A stretch of 64,000 nt of DNA from Micropterix aruncella (Eukaryota; Arthropoda; Insecta; Lepidoptera; Micropterigidae): NCBI GenBank assembly GCA_944548615.1, contig OX155963.1, forward strand, positions 27,977,336 through 28,041,335, given 5' to 3'. Below the pieces are notes generated by a model that was given only the letters and a program-made list of their open reading frames with translations, searched no databases and had not been told where the DNA came from. The position numbers and the translations under genes are program-made. Position 1 is the stretch's first letter; every line of letters starts with the position of its first letter. Below are positions 46,971 to 58,395 of the stretch, in pieces.

Positions 46971-47579
46971 AAAGACGGCCACCTGTGAGATAATTGTCGT
47001 CAGACAGACAGATTAAGGTGGATCGTTACCGAATAGGGTATGAAACATTAAAATTAAATAAAAAATGTTGGATAGCATATAAATATTTCATAAAAAAAAA
47101 TAATTATAACAAATCTCACATGCCATACTAGGTGGAGTTTGACATACCCCAATAATAAAATGAAAAAAAAATAAACAAATTATTACTTTATGACAGTTAT
47201 TAATAGAACATTTATTTATATAACTAATAATGAATAGGTTTAATAAAACACATATTCATTTATACATTTTTAAAGAATTTTATTAAAATAGACAAAACGT
47301 AACTTTTATACAATACAATACAATACAATACAATACAATCAACTACTCCAGTAGATAGGCATTCCTACACTTGGATGCGTCACAAAATTAAATGCTAAAA
47401 ATTTAATTATCAAAAACATAACTATCGTGATAGTTGTCATCGCTGTAATATTATATTCAATATTACCTATATACAAATAATCAAAATATACTAATGTGAT
47501 TTAAGAGTCAAGGAGAATAATATATTAAAATAGAAATGCAAATTCTATGTAGAATAATCAAAAAATATATATTTTATTG
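46971..47579. other. unassigned AT-rich sequence with (ATACA)n
   Basis: Six TACAA units lie at 47308-47339. Nothing else is recognised. Confidence 0.5.
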
Positions 47580-47972
47580 TCAATCCAGCAATAATGCTTT
47601 CGTATTTTTTTTTAAAATGAATAGATGTTTAATAAATTATATGAGAATTAGAATGTCAGCTATCATAATACCGTTATGTTTAAAACTTTACGCATTTCAT
47701 TAATCATCAACATGGAAAATAGACTCAGAATTTTCAAACTCCCTTATACCATAAATTGTGTTTCTTACCAAATTATTTATGATTATCTTTTTAAATTGGA
47801 CCTCTCCGAGGCTTTTCATTTGCTCTGGAATCTTATTATAGAACGACAAATTTTGATGAATAAAACTGTATCGCACTTTGCTAAGTCGCAGTCGGTTTAT
47901 GTGGAGATTGGATTTATTCCTCGTTTTCTTCATGTTATATTCTATAAAGTCTTTTCTTAGCATCTCATACAT
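47580..47972 (-). pseudogene. LINE C-terminal fragment
   Basis: The minus-strand frame 47972-47700 reads NLHINRLRLSKVRYSFI, LSFYNKIPEQMKSLGEV and FKKIIINNLVRNTIYGIREF. This is the RL-x-x-x-x-x-S, FYN-x-(L/I)P, FK-x-x-x-x-x-L order of LINE reverse transcriptase C-termini. The sequence below 47700 is its likely 3' UTR. It is a different family from the neighbours at 27085 and 36255. Confidence 0.7.
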
Positions 47973-49599
47973 TTAAATCAACAAAAAAAATTATTGTAGA
48001 TTTTCGTAGACAATGTCATTCCAGGAAAGAAAAAGAGAAAAGAATAGGAAAGAGAAGAAAGCACATTTATTGAAATAAATATTAGCTTACTAATAACTCT
48101 TATTGAGTATGAGTAAATCAAAGTATTTTCTAGGCCAACATATTTTTTTACGAAGCAGTTAATTTAGCTAACTTTTAAATATGTTTGAGGGTAAGTCAAA
48201 TCAAAATATGCGCAGTAGAAGATTTTCCTGAAAGAGAAATTTGAATTTCTGCATTCCGAAATCAACATGCTTTCAACAGTATCTAGATATAATTAGGAAT
48301 ACTTGGTTAAATTCAACCCCTTTTATCTATCGTGGTATTTGTTTGGCTTTCCTATTCAGCAGTAACGGTAAATATCCCGATAGAATGCTGGCAGTTAACT
48401 GGTAGGCGCCAGTTACTCGAACACTGTTACCGTTGTTCTCGGCCCAGTCCTTTGCGGCCAGAGTGAAACTGGTCCAACTGCCCGCATTGTTTCCTACCAT
48501 TTGTGCATTACGCAAGCGGACGGCCTATCTCCGAAGAGTCCATGTAGGTACCGAGTACAGGGTGGGTTATATTAAGGAGGAAATATATTGAGAGCATCCT
48601 AACCGTAAGAACTTAATAATTTAAATACCGATACTTTAACACATGCTATAAGGTTTTGTTGTTATATATTTAATTATTTTTTCTACATTATAATTTTTTA
48701 AAAATCACCTGAGACGAACAACCATCTGGATGTCGTGATTTTAGTTTTGATGCAGTCCGTTTGTCTGCCTTATAATTTCATCGAGTATTGTTGTTGTCTG
48801 TTTGTCTCAAGGCTTCTTTAAGATTTAGATGTGCTGCGCAAGGATTAAGAACGATCGATTGTGACGAGATCCATCGCTGGCACCAAATACGTTCGGGGAT
48901 GGGGGGGGGGGGGACATGGAACGCGTCCCTCCAACCCGATATTTTTTGAGTAAAAAGTAGTCGATAAAAAAATGAGAATTAGGGAGAATCTGCGACGTAT
49001 GTACCTAGTGGCAGGCACGTATCTAGAGGAGGGAGGGGGGGGGGGGTAGTTGGGATTAATTCCCTGAAATCAGGCGAATTTCCATTTCATTGTACGGGCG
49101 AATTCAAGTTTGATGGGTGCCGCGCGCGTTGCTTTAATAAATGCCCCCCCCCCTCCCCCGAAACTGAAGTCTGTAAACATCCCAGGCTGACACTGGGTCA
49201 TTAGGACACCTTGCTATGATGGTACTGTACAGAGTTATAATTAACCGAAACAGTACCCCAACAAAGAGGGTAGTTTTATTTATAACGTAGAACTGCCATA
49301 AGTCTTAAGATCATATGCAGGCACTCGTGCATACATTTTAGGTCAAATAAACGCGATGCGATTTAAAATCAAACTAATTATTCTACTTTTGAGTAGTATT
49401 TACTTATAACTAATTTTTTTTGTACAAATTAGTTAATGTTTACCTATTTATCCTACGACTAGGTTAGATTACAGGTTTATTGTTTGTTTTGTTTCTTCTT
49501 AAATTTATTGTTTTTTTTTTCTTTTACTGAATTTAAATGTTAGAATTGCCTTTATGAATCTATTTGATTAGTTTATCTTATTTTTAATGCACAACATGT
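47973..49599. other. unassigned sequence with G/C runs
   Basis: A 62-codon minus-strand frame (48327-48515) has no recognised domain. Runs of 13 G (48901-48913), 12 G (near 49034) and 10 C (near 49144) occur. No repeat from elsewhere is found. Confidence 0.4.
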
Positions 49600-49705
49600 T
49601 GTTCCACTAGGTTAAGGCTAGCTGGAAGATATTGTTTTTAGGCAATAAGCTCGCCTTTTTGATTAAGCAAATAAAGCGTTTTATTATCATTATTATTATT
49701 ATTAA
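49600..49705 (+). mobile_element. LINE-A-like tail
   Basis: GATATTGTTTTTAGGCAATA and AAGCTCGCCTTTTTGATTAA, then AATAAAGCGTTTTATTATCA and ATT repeats reproduce the end of LINE-A 3' UTRs. Only the last 100 bp are present. Confidence 0.65.
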
Positions 49706-49904
49706 TTTTGGCACCTATACTAAAATCTACTGCTCATTGCAACTTAAGGCTGTGTAAATATATAGCTATTTCTTCTGCCTTATCTAATATCTTATTTTTG
49801 CGATGGGCTGTACATATGGAGATAAAGTAATAGACATAACTAATTTTAACAACCCAGAGATTTCGATGATCGCTCATAAACAATAAAGACAAAATTTCAT
49901 CATT

Positions 49905-50840
49905 ACGACTTGGATTTCATTATTAAGATGGAGACAAAACTCTATCATTTAAGATTCACCTCAAAGATTACTACCTTTCTAAAAGGTAACCAGTTCTTCC
50001 CTTTCTCTCCTATACTAGTCTGTATTGTAGGTATGCAGACAACTAGAGTTGTCAAATACAACGGGCGAGCCCGTCACCTCAGGAAGTTTTAACGATTAGT
50101 CGTTCTATCTTCCTGAAGTGAGAGCAGAAGACTTGGACAAAACAGTCCACCGTCAAGCTCCGCCAGAAACCCGTAAGAGGCCAACGCCTTAACCGCGAGA
50201 TAGCCAGGAGTTTTACCCAGCGGGCTTACACTCACGCTCTTACTTCCAATTGCGACCAGATTACTCCAGTCTCTCGATTGGTTACGAGTTCGAGGTCGCT
50301 TGCGCGGTCCGAAACGGTGAAACGGTGTATACCGAATCTATCGCGGACCACGGCATCCTTTGCCCGGCTGTTCACCCAGGATCGGGTAGCCGATGGTCGT
50401 TTCAAGAGCAGTCACCGTAAGGTCCGCAACCACCCCGGCTCTATAGGAAACAGTACTGCTTCCAGACTCCCCCGACTGTTAGTCAGAGTGCGCAATCGAT
50501 TGGCTTATGCCGCACGGAGCGCAGACCGTCCAGGAGCGCCAAAAGTTCGATTCCTAGGGGAAACTAACCCTAAGGCCAGAGTCCTAACCAGGCTCGCACT
50601 TCATGCGTGGAGGAAGTCGGATGGATGTTGACCCGTGAGTGTGACTAACCCTGAACAGAATGGGTCTTCGTGGCCAACTCAGCAAGGGCCCCTTAGCTCC
50701 CTAATTGTATGCAGACAATTTAATAACCTTTATTTCCACAATGCGCGCATGTATCACTGTGATTAGGTTAGTTGTGAGATATTACTATGTAGCAATAAGC
50801 TCGCCTGTCTGTATTGTCATTAAGTGCATATGAAGAGTAT
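49905..50840 (+). mobile_element. LINE-A 3' end interrupted by S650
   Basis: 49905-50042 carries AAGATTCACCTCAAAGATTA and AGGTAACCAGTTCTTCCC. After the S650 copy, 50707-50840 continues with TTATTTCCACAATGCGCGCA, GATTAGGTTAGTTGTGAGA and AGCAATAAGCTCGCC. Together they make one LINE-A 3' end. Confidence 0.8.
50043..50706 (+). mobile_element. S650 element, copy 6, 12-bp TSD
   Basis: It begins CTAGAGTTGTCAAATACAAC and ends CCTTAGCTCCCTAATT. GTATGCAGACAA is found at 50031-50042 and 50707-50718, a perfect 12-bp duplication of LINE-A 3' UTR sequence. It is 664 bp, nearly the same length as copy 1. The 117-codon frame at 50278-50631 corresponds to frames in copies 1 and 2 that are broken there. Confidence 0.9.
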
Positions 50841-51350
50841 AATATTATTAAACTTACTAAGAAAAAAATGTATTTAATTTTATATGTTTAAAAACCTAAT
50901 GATTTATTATTTTTTTTATTTAAAATACTTTAAAAATGTCTGTTACCATTTGGACCAAAAAAACTCTTGAAAGAATTAAGGGAATCCTTACAATATAATA
51001 TTTTTTGACACATCCATTACTACGGCGCAACCACAAAGTAATTAGCAACCACCGCGTTCGTAAATATCGACTGGCGTTAGTCCGAGCGACCTGGGCAGTT
51101 ACTGCCTACTTTACTAAAATATTCTCTCCTTCTTGGTATAATAGTCGCATATCTTACAGACTTTGCGGCCTAAGCTACTCGCTTCTCTCACTAGCGCCAA
51201 TAGTCGTAAAATTGACAAGCGAAAAATATTGCACTTTGCATATAGCCGATCGTTGATGTCTCTATGACTACATGGCTTATTTACGCCGGTCGTGGCAGCA
51301 GCACATATTTGATAAAAGTGATTTTTAAAGTTTTTTGTTTTTTTTTTCAG
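50841..51350. other. unassigned sequence upstream of candidate exon
   Basis: An 83-codon plus-strand frame (51005-51256) has no recognised domain. The last 20 bases before 51351 form a pyrimidine tract ending TTTTTTTTCAG. Confidence 0.4.
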
Positions 51351-51417
51351 GATTACACTATTCTGCATTACCAAACTACGTTACCAGACAAAATTGCGGG
51401 CGGTGCGCTTTATATAG
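51351..51417 (+). CDS. candidate internal exon, unknown gene
   Basis: The 67-bp segment lies between a strong acceptor (T-rich tract, CAG) and a strong donor (ATAG|GTAAGA). The frame that starts with its first base is open and reads DYTILHYQTTLP-DK-IAGGALYI. The second frame hits a stop at the end. GC content is higher than the flanks. I do not recognise the protein. It would leave one extra base, which fits the next candidate exon at 53322. If real, the window lies within an intron-rich host gene on the plus strand. No matching upstream exon was found. Confidence 0.4.
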
Positions 51418-53321
51418 GTAAGAAATTAATCAATATTTAAAGAAAGGTTGAGTACGCCGTGATATTTTTATAAAATACTTATTATAAATATTGATAAAAA
51501 CATGAATCCAATGTGTGATTTTGTAATTTATTGCTTATTTAGGTAAATCAACAAACGGTTGAATTTTTAGTGTAATATTTGTCATTTTTTACAAGAAGGC
51601 ATTACCTAACTTTATTACCTATGTATAAATTTATTTGTATATGCATGTTTATAAGTGGGTATATGTGTATGTATATTTATGCCCACATATTAAGTTGCTG
51701 AGATAAGCTGTTTAGTTAGTTATTTTTTTTTATTATTACAATGGTGGGGTGTAAGAAATCGTGAAAAGATAAGCACGCCACTTGTTCTAATTAAAACTAG
51801 AATTTAAGTTTTCTTATCATTGTTAGTATTTCGGCACAAAAAATTAATCGTTTCTTTTCTATATGGACATGGCATATGTTAGTATGTATTACAATAATTA
51901 TTCTTATTCATATATTATATTAACTGTTTGATTTAAATTAAAGAAATTTTCGTTTATTGTTATTATTCAACTTCATAATATTAGTCCAAATTAAAAACTA
52001 ACAATTTTTGGTGCATTTATATTTTTAATTTGCATTGGTGGCATTATGTCGTAAAATTTAGTTAATATAAGACCTGGGAACGACCATATCTGAAGAATGT
52101 TAGTTTTATGAGTTTTTTGAAAAATATAAGCAATATTTAAAAAAAATCTAAGTGAATCCCTTGAAAAGAAATCAATTTAAAATTTGGACTTAAAAATGTT
52201 GCTCATTGCCTTAGACATTAAGGCTTCAAACTGACTTCGAAAACTTTCAGGCGCGTTTACTCCTACAATGTAAGCGGTCAGTGTGTTTATTATATTTTCA
52301 TAATATTGACCTAGAGAATTCTCTAGGGCAGCACTTAGCCACATTTTTTAAGTAAGCCCTAAATTAACTACAATTAATTAAAACGTGAGAGCGCTCTGAG
52401 AGTTACGCTAAATATGCTTTGCCATTAACACCCTTATACCACCACTGCGTAAAGATAGTTATTCTGTGCTGGCGCTGCGATTGACCATTTAGTATGCGTA
52501 GTAGCCGGCGCGAGCGGACATAGAATCTGCGCTTGACGCTTAGTCAACGCTGGATTTTTATTGGTCAGTAAAATTGACTCCGCTTATTTTTTCGCGTGTA
52601 CGGACATTTCAGATATTTTTCTGAGGTCTCATGTCGCCTTAATAGATATTTCTAATTGTCATCGAATAGTAAAGTTACAACTTTCGTTTACTGACATCGC
52701 AAGCGATTGATATAATTTATTTTTAAATGGCAAAGAGAGTCTAGGGCTAGTGAAAGCCACATTGTATTATTTAACTTCTCTAGTTAGGTTAGCCTTACTA
52801 GACGGTTAGGCAGCTGGAGAATCGTAACTTGTTTCTTTACGTTTATCTATAGATTCTAGAAAATTAAACACCGTAACTCAATCGGATGGCTATCTATTAC
52901 CACGAATCATCACGATCTTGGATAGAATGAGCCGTTCTACATATATTCGGCCATACTGTATTTGTATCCGATTTTAGTGCAAATTTATTCTAACGACTGG
53001 CTTTTCAAGGAATCGCTCATTTTTAAAACGCCATAAAGTCAAGTTTTGTACAGCATCGCTTTTCTTCGGATTTGCGTAAAATAAACCATCACGCCGACGT
53101 TTCCAATAGAAAACAGCATAAAACTAGGGTCATTAAAGGTACAAACATTATGTCAATTTACGAGTCATTTCGATAACACCACAGTGATTACGAGATTTAG
53201 AAATGTAGTTTCAATTTATCATTTCGTCAAAAACTAACCTAACATAATCTACGCTGTAATCGAAATATCAAAGTTCATAAAAAAGTAAACAAGAAAATTT
53301 ACCATTTTATTTTCTTTATAG
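51418..53321. other. AT-rich sequence, possible intron
   Basis: It contains no LINE or MITE copy that I recognise, unusual for this window. A GC-richer patch lies near 52490-52560. It would be a 1,904-bp intron (GTAAGA...TTTATAG) if the two flanking exon calls are right. Confidence 0.35.
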
Positions 53322-53467
53322 GAATATGTGGATTTCGATTTTATGAATTCATTTCGGAAACAACCTATAATAAGGACCAGTTAAGGCATTTTTTTCATAA
53401 ACAACATAGTCAACATTTATTTTTTTCCTTGGAAAGCATTGCAATTTTGGCTGTTTTCATGATGTAA
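53322..53467 (+). CDS. candidate terminal exon, unknown gene
   Basis: It follows an acceptor TTTTCTTTATAG. Taking one base from the exon at 51351-51417, the frame reads GICGFRFYEFISETTYNKDQ, continues QHLFFSLESIAILAVFMM and stops at TAA 53465-53467. The final part is hydrophobic. 47 codons open in such AT-rich DNA is moderately unlikely by chance. The continuous reading GGALYI+GICGFRFYEF is plausible as protein, but I recognise no family, and no clear polyadenylation signal follows. Confidence 0.25.
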
Positions 53468-53639
53468 ATCTTTTCTAAAATATAATAATGCATTTAACTT
53501 TAAAAAATAATACAAATAGTTGTAATGTTTTAGGAAATCAAGTTTTTTATCTGTCCTGTAAAATTCACTTTTTGGTAATTATATTTGTTTTTGAAATGAC
53601 CAATTTAGTTACTGGCCATTGTCCCCTTGTGTGGATTTG

Positions 53640-53968
53640 AAAGGTGAATTTAAGGCGTTTCCGCTCAGACAAGCGTCCGCGTAAGTGAATTGTTATCTCA
53701 GTGGCGAAGTGGCGGCGTCCGCGCGGCAGATTTAAGTCTCGCCATTACGGAGATATTGAGATAGTTAAACGGTCGGTCGCTCTAAACCCGGTTTAGCTGA
53801 ACGGGGATCGGGTTAACCGAGGTTTATTGCGGTGACGAGTCACGACTGCGCTGTCCGTTGTCCGCAGCCGCCTTCTTTGTCGACCGATCCAGCGACTGCG
53901 ATGGCGGAAGCTTGCTCCAAACGCATTTCGGCCACAGCGTCTGGTTGATTCTTACCGATGTTCCTTGG
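53640..53968. other. CpG-rich block
   Basis: GC content rises over about 330 bp (GTCCGCGCGGCAGATTTAAG, GCAGCCGCC) just before S650 copy 7. No domain is found in the frames on either strand. It could be a promoter region, an exon or an old element. Confidence 0.35.
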
Positions 53969-54618
53969 CAACTAGAACTGTCGACTACAACGAGCGAACC
54001 ATTCACCTCAGGAAGTTTTAACGATATTGATCGTACTGTCTCCCATGATGTGAGCGCAGAAGACTTAGGACAAAACAGTCCAGTTCCCTATGGCAAGTTC
54101 TTATGTGCAAGTTCCCCCCACATGCCCGTAAGAAGCCAACGCCTTATTGCGACATAGCCAGGTTAGTCACCCAACGAGCTAGATTACTCCAATCTCCCGT
54201 CTAGTTACGGGTTCGAGGTCGCTTGCGCGGTCCTCTCCCTCTCGGAATCTATCGCGGACCACGTCATCCTTTATCCGGATTTCACCCTGAATCGGGTAGC
54301 GGATTAGTCGTTTCAAAAGTAGTCCCCGTAAGGTGAACAACTACCCCCGCTCTATAGGAGACAGTAATGTTTCCAGACTCCACCGACTGTCAGTCAGAAT
54401 GCACTTGTACAATCGATTGGCTGACGCCGCACGGTGCGCAAACCGTTCAGGAGCGCCATAAGATTGACTGCTGGGGAAAACTGGCCCGTAGGCCAGAGTT
54501 TTATCCGGGCTCGCACTTAAAACGTGGAGGCCGCCGGATGGGTGTTGACCCGTGAGTTTGACCGACCTTGAATATATAGGTCTTAGTGGCCAATTGCAAC
54601 AGGGCCTATTAGCTCCCA
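53969..54618 (+). mobile_element. S650 element, copy 7
   Basis: It begins GCAACTAGAACTGTCGACTAC and ends GGGCCTATTAGCTCCC, with the usual interior and several small deletions (for example the segment after TCCTCTCCCT). No target duplication is obvious. The frames of 62-110 codons inside shift between copies and are not genes. Confidence 0.85.
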
Positions 54619-54764
54619 AAAAGCTAATGGGAATAACAGTATGACGACGTGCTTTATATGGAGCTCTAAACACACCTATTGTGTTATCCTATCTCGAAAT
54701 AAAAAATGATATAATAACAAACGAATTTTGATATCATGACATTTATTATTTATTATTATTATTG

Positions 54765-55115
54765 ACATACGTCGATTTTTTATATGGTATACATGTTGCA
54801 TTAAGTAATAATTACGCACGTTATTCTCAGTTAGACTAATAGATAGCATTCTATCTCTTCGTATTATTTATCTGATGTAATCACCCTATACAAAAATGAC
54901 ATAAATGGCATTAATAATTCAATGTTATTATTGTTATCGTTAGTTAAATCATTGGGGTTTTATAACCAATCAGTCCTTTATAAAAACCACTCAATATCAA
55001 TAGATGCCCAAATAAATTGCGATAACTTTCTCGGTCAATGCTATCAGCGCCACCTACATTTCGCCGGCGCAGAAGGTTTGCCAAAATGTACTATGGAGTT
55101 AAGCAATATAATATA
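54765..55115 (-). repeat. D-family dispersed repeat, copy 2
   Basis: The reverse complement contains CTCCATAGTACATTTTGGC, GGTGGCGCTGATAGCATTGA and GAGATAGAATGCTATC in the same order as 44860-45180. Confidence 0.65.
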
Positions 55116-55508
55116 ATCATCTGCAATACCTAAATGTCTTGCATACCGCCAAATTTAAATAATCAAAAATCTTGTTTTTAGCATTAAATGCAAATCTTGT
55201 TGCTGAGATTATGTGTCCTCTCAAGCCTATACAAATCCGCCTGCGGGCTTTACTAATAAAAGCTCGCGTACGCGTCATAAGCGCCTCTGTTTTGACAACA
55301 CGCCTCGGTGGGCAATTGTCTATCGTAACACACTCGCTATGTGAAATTAATAGGTGTAATAGAAAGGCGCGGCGGGCTTGCACGACCCGCGCTATCTGCG
55401 GTTATTCATCCAAGAGCCGATCCTAGATCACTCTACTCCACAAGCACATGGATGGAAAGAGCTGTAAAACTAGCTAGCTGATTGAATAAATTAAGTATAG
55501 ATATTTTG
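55116..55508. other. unassigned sequence, partly GC-rich
   Basis: Frames of 84-88 codons overlap on both strands at 55117-55426 with no recognised domain. Confidence 0.35.
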
Positions 55509-55802
55509 TTTGTTTGTTTCTACTCTTTATTGTGAAATTTTACAATAAGCGCATTTATTATCATACGACAATCTCTTACAACCAACCCAACTATGAAGTG
55601 TGTTATAGGTATATGTGCCTGTAGCATGTGTGGGAAAGTGTGTCTTGTCTGTGTATGTGGCTTGCATTCGATCGATAGTAATAAAATCACAATTCAGTTA
55701 ATATTATCATAGCGGAAAATGGTCATTTAATTTTGAACCCGAATAGAACCCGGAAACTTACAAAGTAAGATCAGGCAACCTAGCCACTATGCCGCTGGAC
55801 TG
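55509..55802 (-). mobile_element. tRNA-derived SINE, copy 2
   Basis: Same layout as 6078-6323: on the minus strand GGCATAGTGGCTAGG (A-box region), a decayed B box GGGTTCTATTC, the body, and a tail with AAACAAACAAA at 55509-55519. The body has about 50 extra bases (TGTGCCTGTAGCATGTG region on the plus strand). Confidence 0.75.
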
Positions 55803-56014
55803 TATTGTACCAACAGTAATAGGACTCTTTTACATCCAAACTCATTTTTAGGTATGTCTTTGTCTGCTGAGCAAAAATTAAAAATAAAATCTTCCAGTTT
55901 ATTTCATTTTATTTTTAAGAATTTATAAATCTTTATACTCATAAATTTGACGATTATTGTAGTCATATTTTCTACAGTAGTGAAGGCAAGGGAATACCAT
56001 GTAAGAACAGCTTC

Positions 56015-56220
56015 TGGTTGTATGAAATCGAAGACTATCGTGATTGTTTGACATTATTAATAGGTTAAACGAATTTACAGCGTGAAGTTAGTAGCACCCG
56101 ATGTTTCTGCGACGTTGCAGCCGCCGTTGTCTTATACCCTAGATAACGGCGGCTCCAACGTCGCCAAAACGTCGGATGCTACAAACTTCACGCGGTAAAT
56201 TCGTTTTATCTTATTTATAG
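56015..56220 (-). mobile_element. H-family foldback element, copy 3
   Basis: The tail GAAATCGAAGACTATCGTGA is followed by a left arm (AATTTACAGCGTGAAGTTAG, GCACCCGATGTTTC) and the matching right arm (TCGGATGCTACAAACTTCAC, GCGGTAAATTCGTTTTATC). The arms differ at several positions, so this copy is older than the one at 59385. Confidence 0.8.
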
Positions 56221-56655
56221 CTTCTAGTTGGTCGTTATAAAATAGATACCAGTAGGCATTATTTTTCCCCTGGGCTGAAGAAGGGGTCTTATCAATGCTA
56301 GAAGACGAAAAACGTCTCTAATTAGCCGTCCATTTATGTATTTTCCTGATATCTTCATTCCTACAATTGGTATTCGTAAAAATCGCAGAGAAATGCGATT
56401 TACATTGCTTTAAAATATATATATAGTTTCTCTACGTACCTACCCTAAGAGTTAACTGACATAACAATGTTTTCCTCTCAATTCAATATTCCGTAAATGG
56501 TTTTTTTATTTTGCGAGAATTTCTCTGACAATGGTTTTTATTGCATTATTTTGCTTTAAATTTAGCTCAACGATTTGTTACAATATAGAAACATGTGACG
56601 TTCCCTCAGGCTGCGTTTAAACTAAATACTTTGTTATACATTAGATCGGTTTAAT

Positions 56656-57062
56656 TGTTTGTTTGTTTATTTATTAATAGTCTTTATTGTAAAATCACAA
56701 TAATCAGAGATCTTAATAATCAGGAGGATTTTAATATCATAAGATAACCTCTTACACCAACCCTACTATGAAATATTTATATGCATGACTGCGTTTAATG
56801 CATTTGATCGACAGAATTTAGAAGCAATTCCGGTAATTTAATCACAAGGGAAAATGATGACCCAGTTTCGAATCGAACCTAAAACCTTGTAAGATCAGGC
56901 GACCTAACCACTATAATTTGTAGCACCCGACGTTTCGGTGACGTTGCAGCCGGTAGCTACAAGTGCTACAAATTTTACGCGGCAAATTGGTTTTCTATCC
57001 TATTTATAATGTCCGCGATAGTCTTAGATTTTATATTATAGACCTGGCCACTATGCCACCGA
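56656..57062 (-). mobile_element. tRNA-derived SINE, copy 3, interrupted
   Basis: 56656-56914 has the SINE tail (AAACAAACAAA on the minus strand), the body and the B box (GGTTCGATTCG on the minus strand). 57041-57062 resumes with the A-box region (GGCATAGTGGCCAGG on the minus strand). Between them is an H-family insertion. Confidence 0.75.
56915..57040 (+). mobile_element. H-family foldback element, copy 4, in a SINE
   Basis: AATTTGTAGCACCCGACGTT opens the left arm; CTACAAATTTTACGCGGCAA, then ATCCTATTTATAATGTC-CGCGATAGTC forms the right arm and tail. It is flanked by GACCTAACCACTAT (56901-56914) and GACCTGGCCACTAT (57041-57054), a possible 14-bp target duplication with two mismatches. Confidence 0.7.
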
Positions 57063-57119
57063 GCCGAGATAACCGATCAATCAGGATCAATTGGATTAAT
57101 CCAAATGCCTCATGACGTA

Positions 57120-57345
57120 GGCTAAACTACGTGAGGTCCCCGGACAATATGCTAAGTCAGCGCGCCCGCGTATATAGCCGCTTCAACTGGGCACGCGCTA
57201 TATGCGCGTTATCACGCCGGAGTGAGTTTGGCGCGTGCCACGCGCATACAAGCGCTGGGATACTAACACAAGCGCGAAATGCGGGGCACACGGACAGGGC
57301 GGGCGCGCGCAGAATTGCGCGGATCGCCAATACGGCTTGGACCCG
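57120..57345. other. CpG-rich block
   Basis: It is dense in GCGCGC (CAGCGCGCCCGCG, GGGCGGGCGCGCGC). The 97-codon plus-strand frame over it has no domain. TATATAG lies near 57170 within it. Its function is unknown. Confidence 0.35.
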
Positions 57346-57607
57346 GGTCTATAATTTCAAGTGGTTCTCAAACTGTCGATCGAAGAAAAATATATTAGGT
57401 TACAAATTGTATGAAATACACTAGTATTTCATATAATACTAATACATGCGAGTTGATGATGATAAGTATGTAATGTTTATTATATAATTATGAAAAGTAG
57501 TCCTTATAGCCTACGTTTTTTTTAAATTTGTTGTGTGGGGCTTTTCTAAGGTTTTTATGACCCTTGTAACACTGCGAACATTGCTGATCTATTGTGTTCG
57601 CCACCTA
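57346..57607. other. AT-rich spacer
   Basis: No feature is recognised. Confidence 0.45.
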
Positions 57608-57925
57608 TTATAGTTCTGCGCTAAGCCTCGTGTCATTTAAGAACCGCAACAGGCTTTTGGCGCCAGATTGTTTTACCTCCTCAGGTTGGAGGTAATTACC
57701 CCTCAAGTGGGTGTACGCATCGGCGACTTTTACGCATCGGCTGGCCACACTCGCACATGGGGTGCAGGGAGTTTCCTCGGCCCCTTGGCAGAACCTGCAC
57801 ATTTTTGTGTCTCTGAGCTTGAGGTTGTACATGTGTTCAACCTCAAGCTTACATACAAAATTTTCTACATACAAAATCCTCACAAAACATGCACACAAAC
57901 GAGGAGCATCACTACTCACAAACAC
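57608..57925 (-). pseudogene. R1/Jockey-like LINE C-terminal zinc-finger fragment
   Basis: The minus-strand frame reads RDTKMCRFCQGAEETPCTPC, then YLQPEEVKQSGAKSLLRFLN. C-RFC followed by a cysteine/histidine cluster and a L-x-PEEV...LL-x-F motif is the usual C-terminal end of R1- and Jockey-type ORF2 proteins. One histidine of the usual CCHC cluster appears replaced (TPCASV). Only this end remains. Confidence 0.65.
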
Positions 57926-58044
57926 ATGTCCCAGAACACTAGCAACGTTTGCGCAAGCAAATTACACATTTATAGCGCCTAAGATTTAAGTTGAAGACAA
58001 CCATCAATGTGAACAAGTAAATATATTAAAAGGAATAAAAAATT

Positions 58045-58395
58045 GCAATTACAAAAAGTAAACTACTATATTTATAATACTTTTTTTTGTTAAGAAATAA
58101 TTGTGGCTTATGTATTTATTCATAGAGATACATATATATGTTAAGAATTTACTTAATCAGACCTTTCATTTGACACTAAACACGTTATATTTATTGACAA
58201 TTGGGGATTTGGACATTTAGACAACTATTTACTGATTATTTGTCAGTTAAAGTACCCTATGACATTCGGTTCTAACAATACTACATACTTCTAAATCGCT
58301 TTTAGCATTTAGAAGTAATAGTGGAATAGAGAAACAGAAAACAAACATAGGTGAACCCTGAACACATTACACTCCTTTTTTGCTAGGCAGTCATG
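58045..58395 (-). mobile_element. T-family element, short form
   Basis: Read on the minus strand it starts CATGACTGCCTAGCAAAAAA and contains CATAGGGTACTTTAACTGAC and GAAAGGTCTGATTAAGTAAA. Its far end lacks the inverted CAGTCGTG terminus and instead continues into TTTTATTCCTTTTAATAT, which is also found beside the copy at 63430-63799. Confidence 0.75.

Noticed and set aside
48327..48515. 62-codon minus-strand ORF
   Set aside because: The composition is protein-like, but there is no domain, splice signal or repeat partner to support it.
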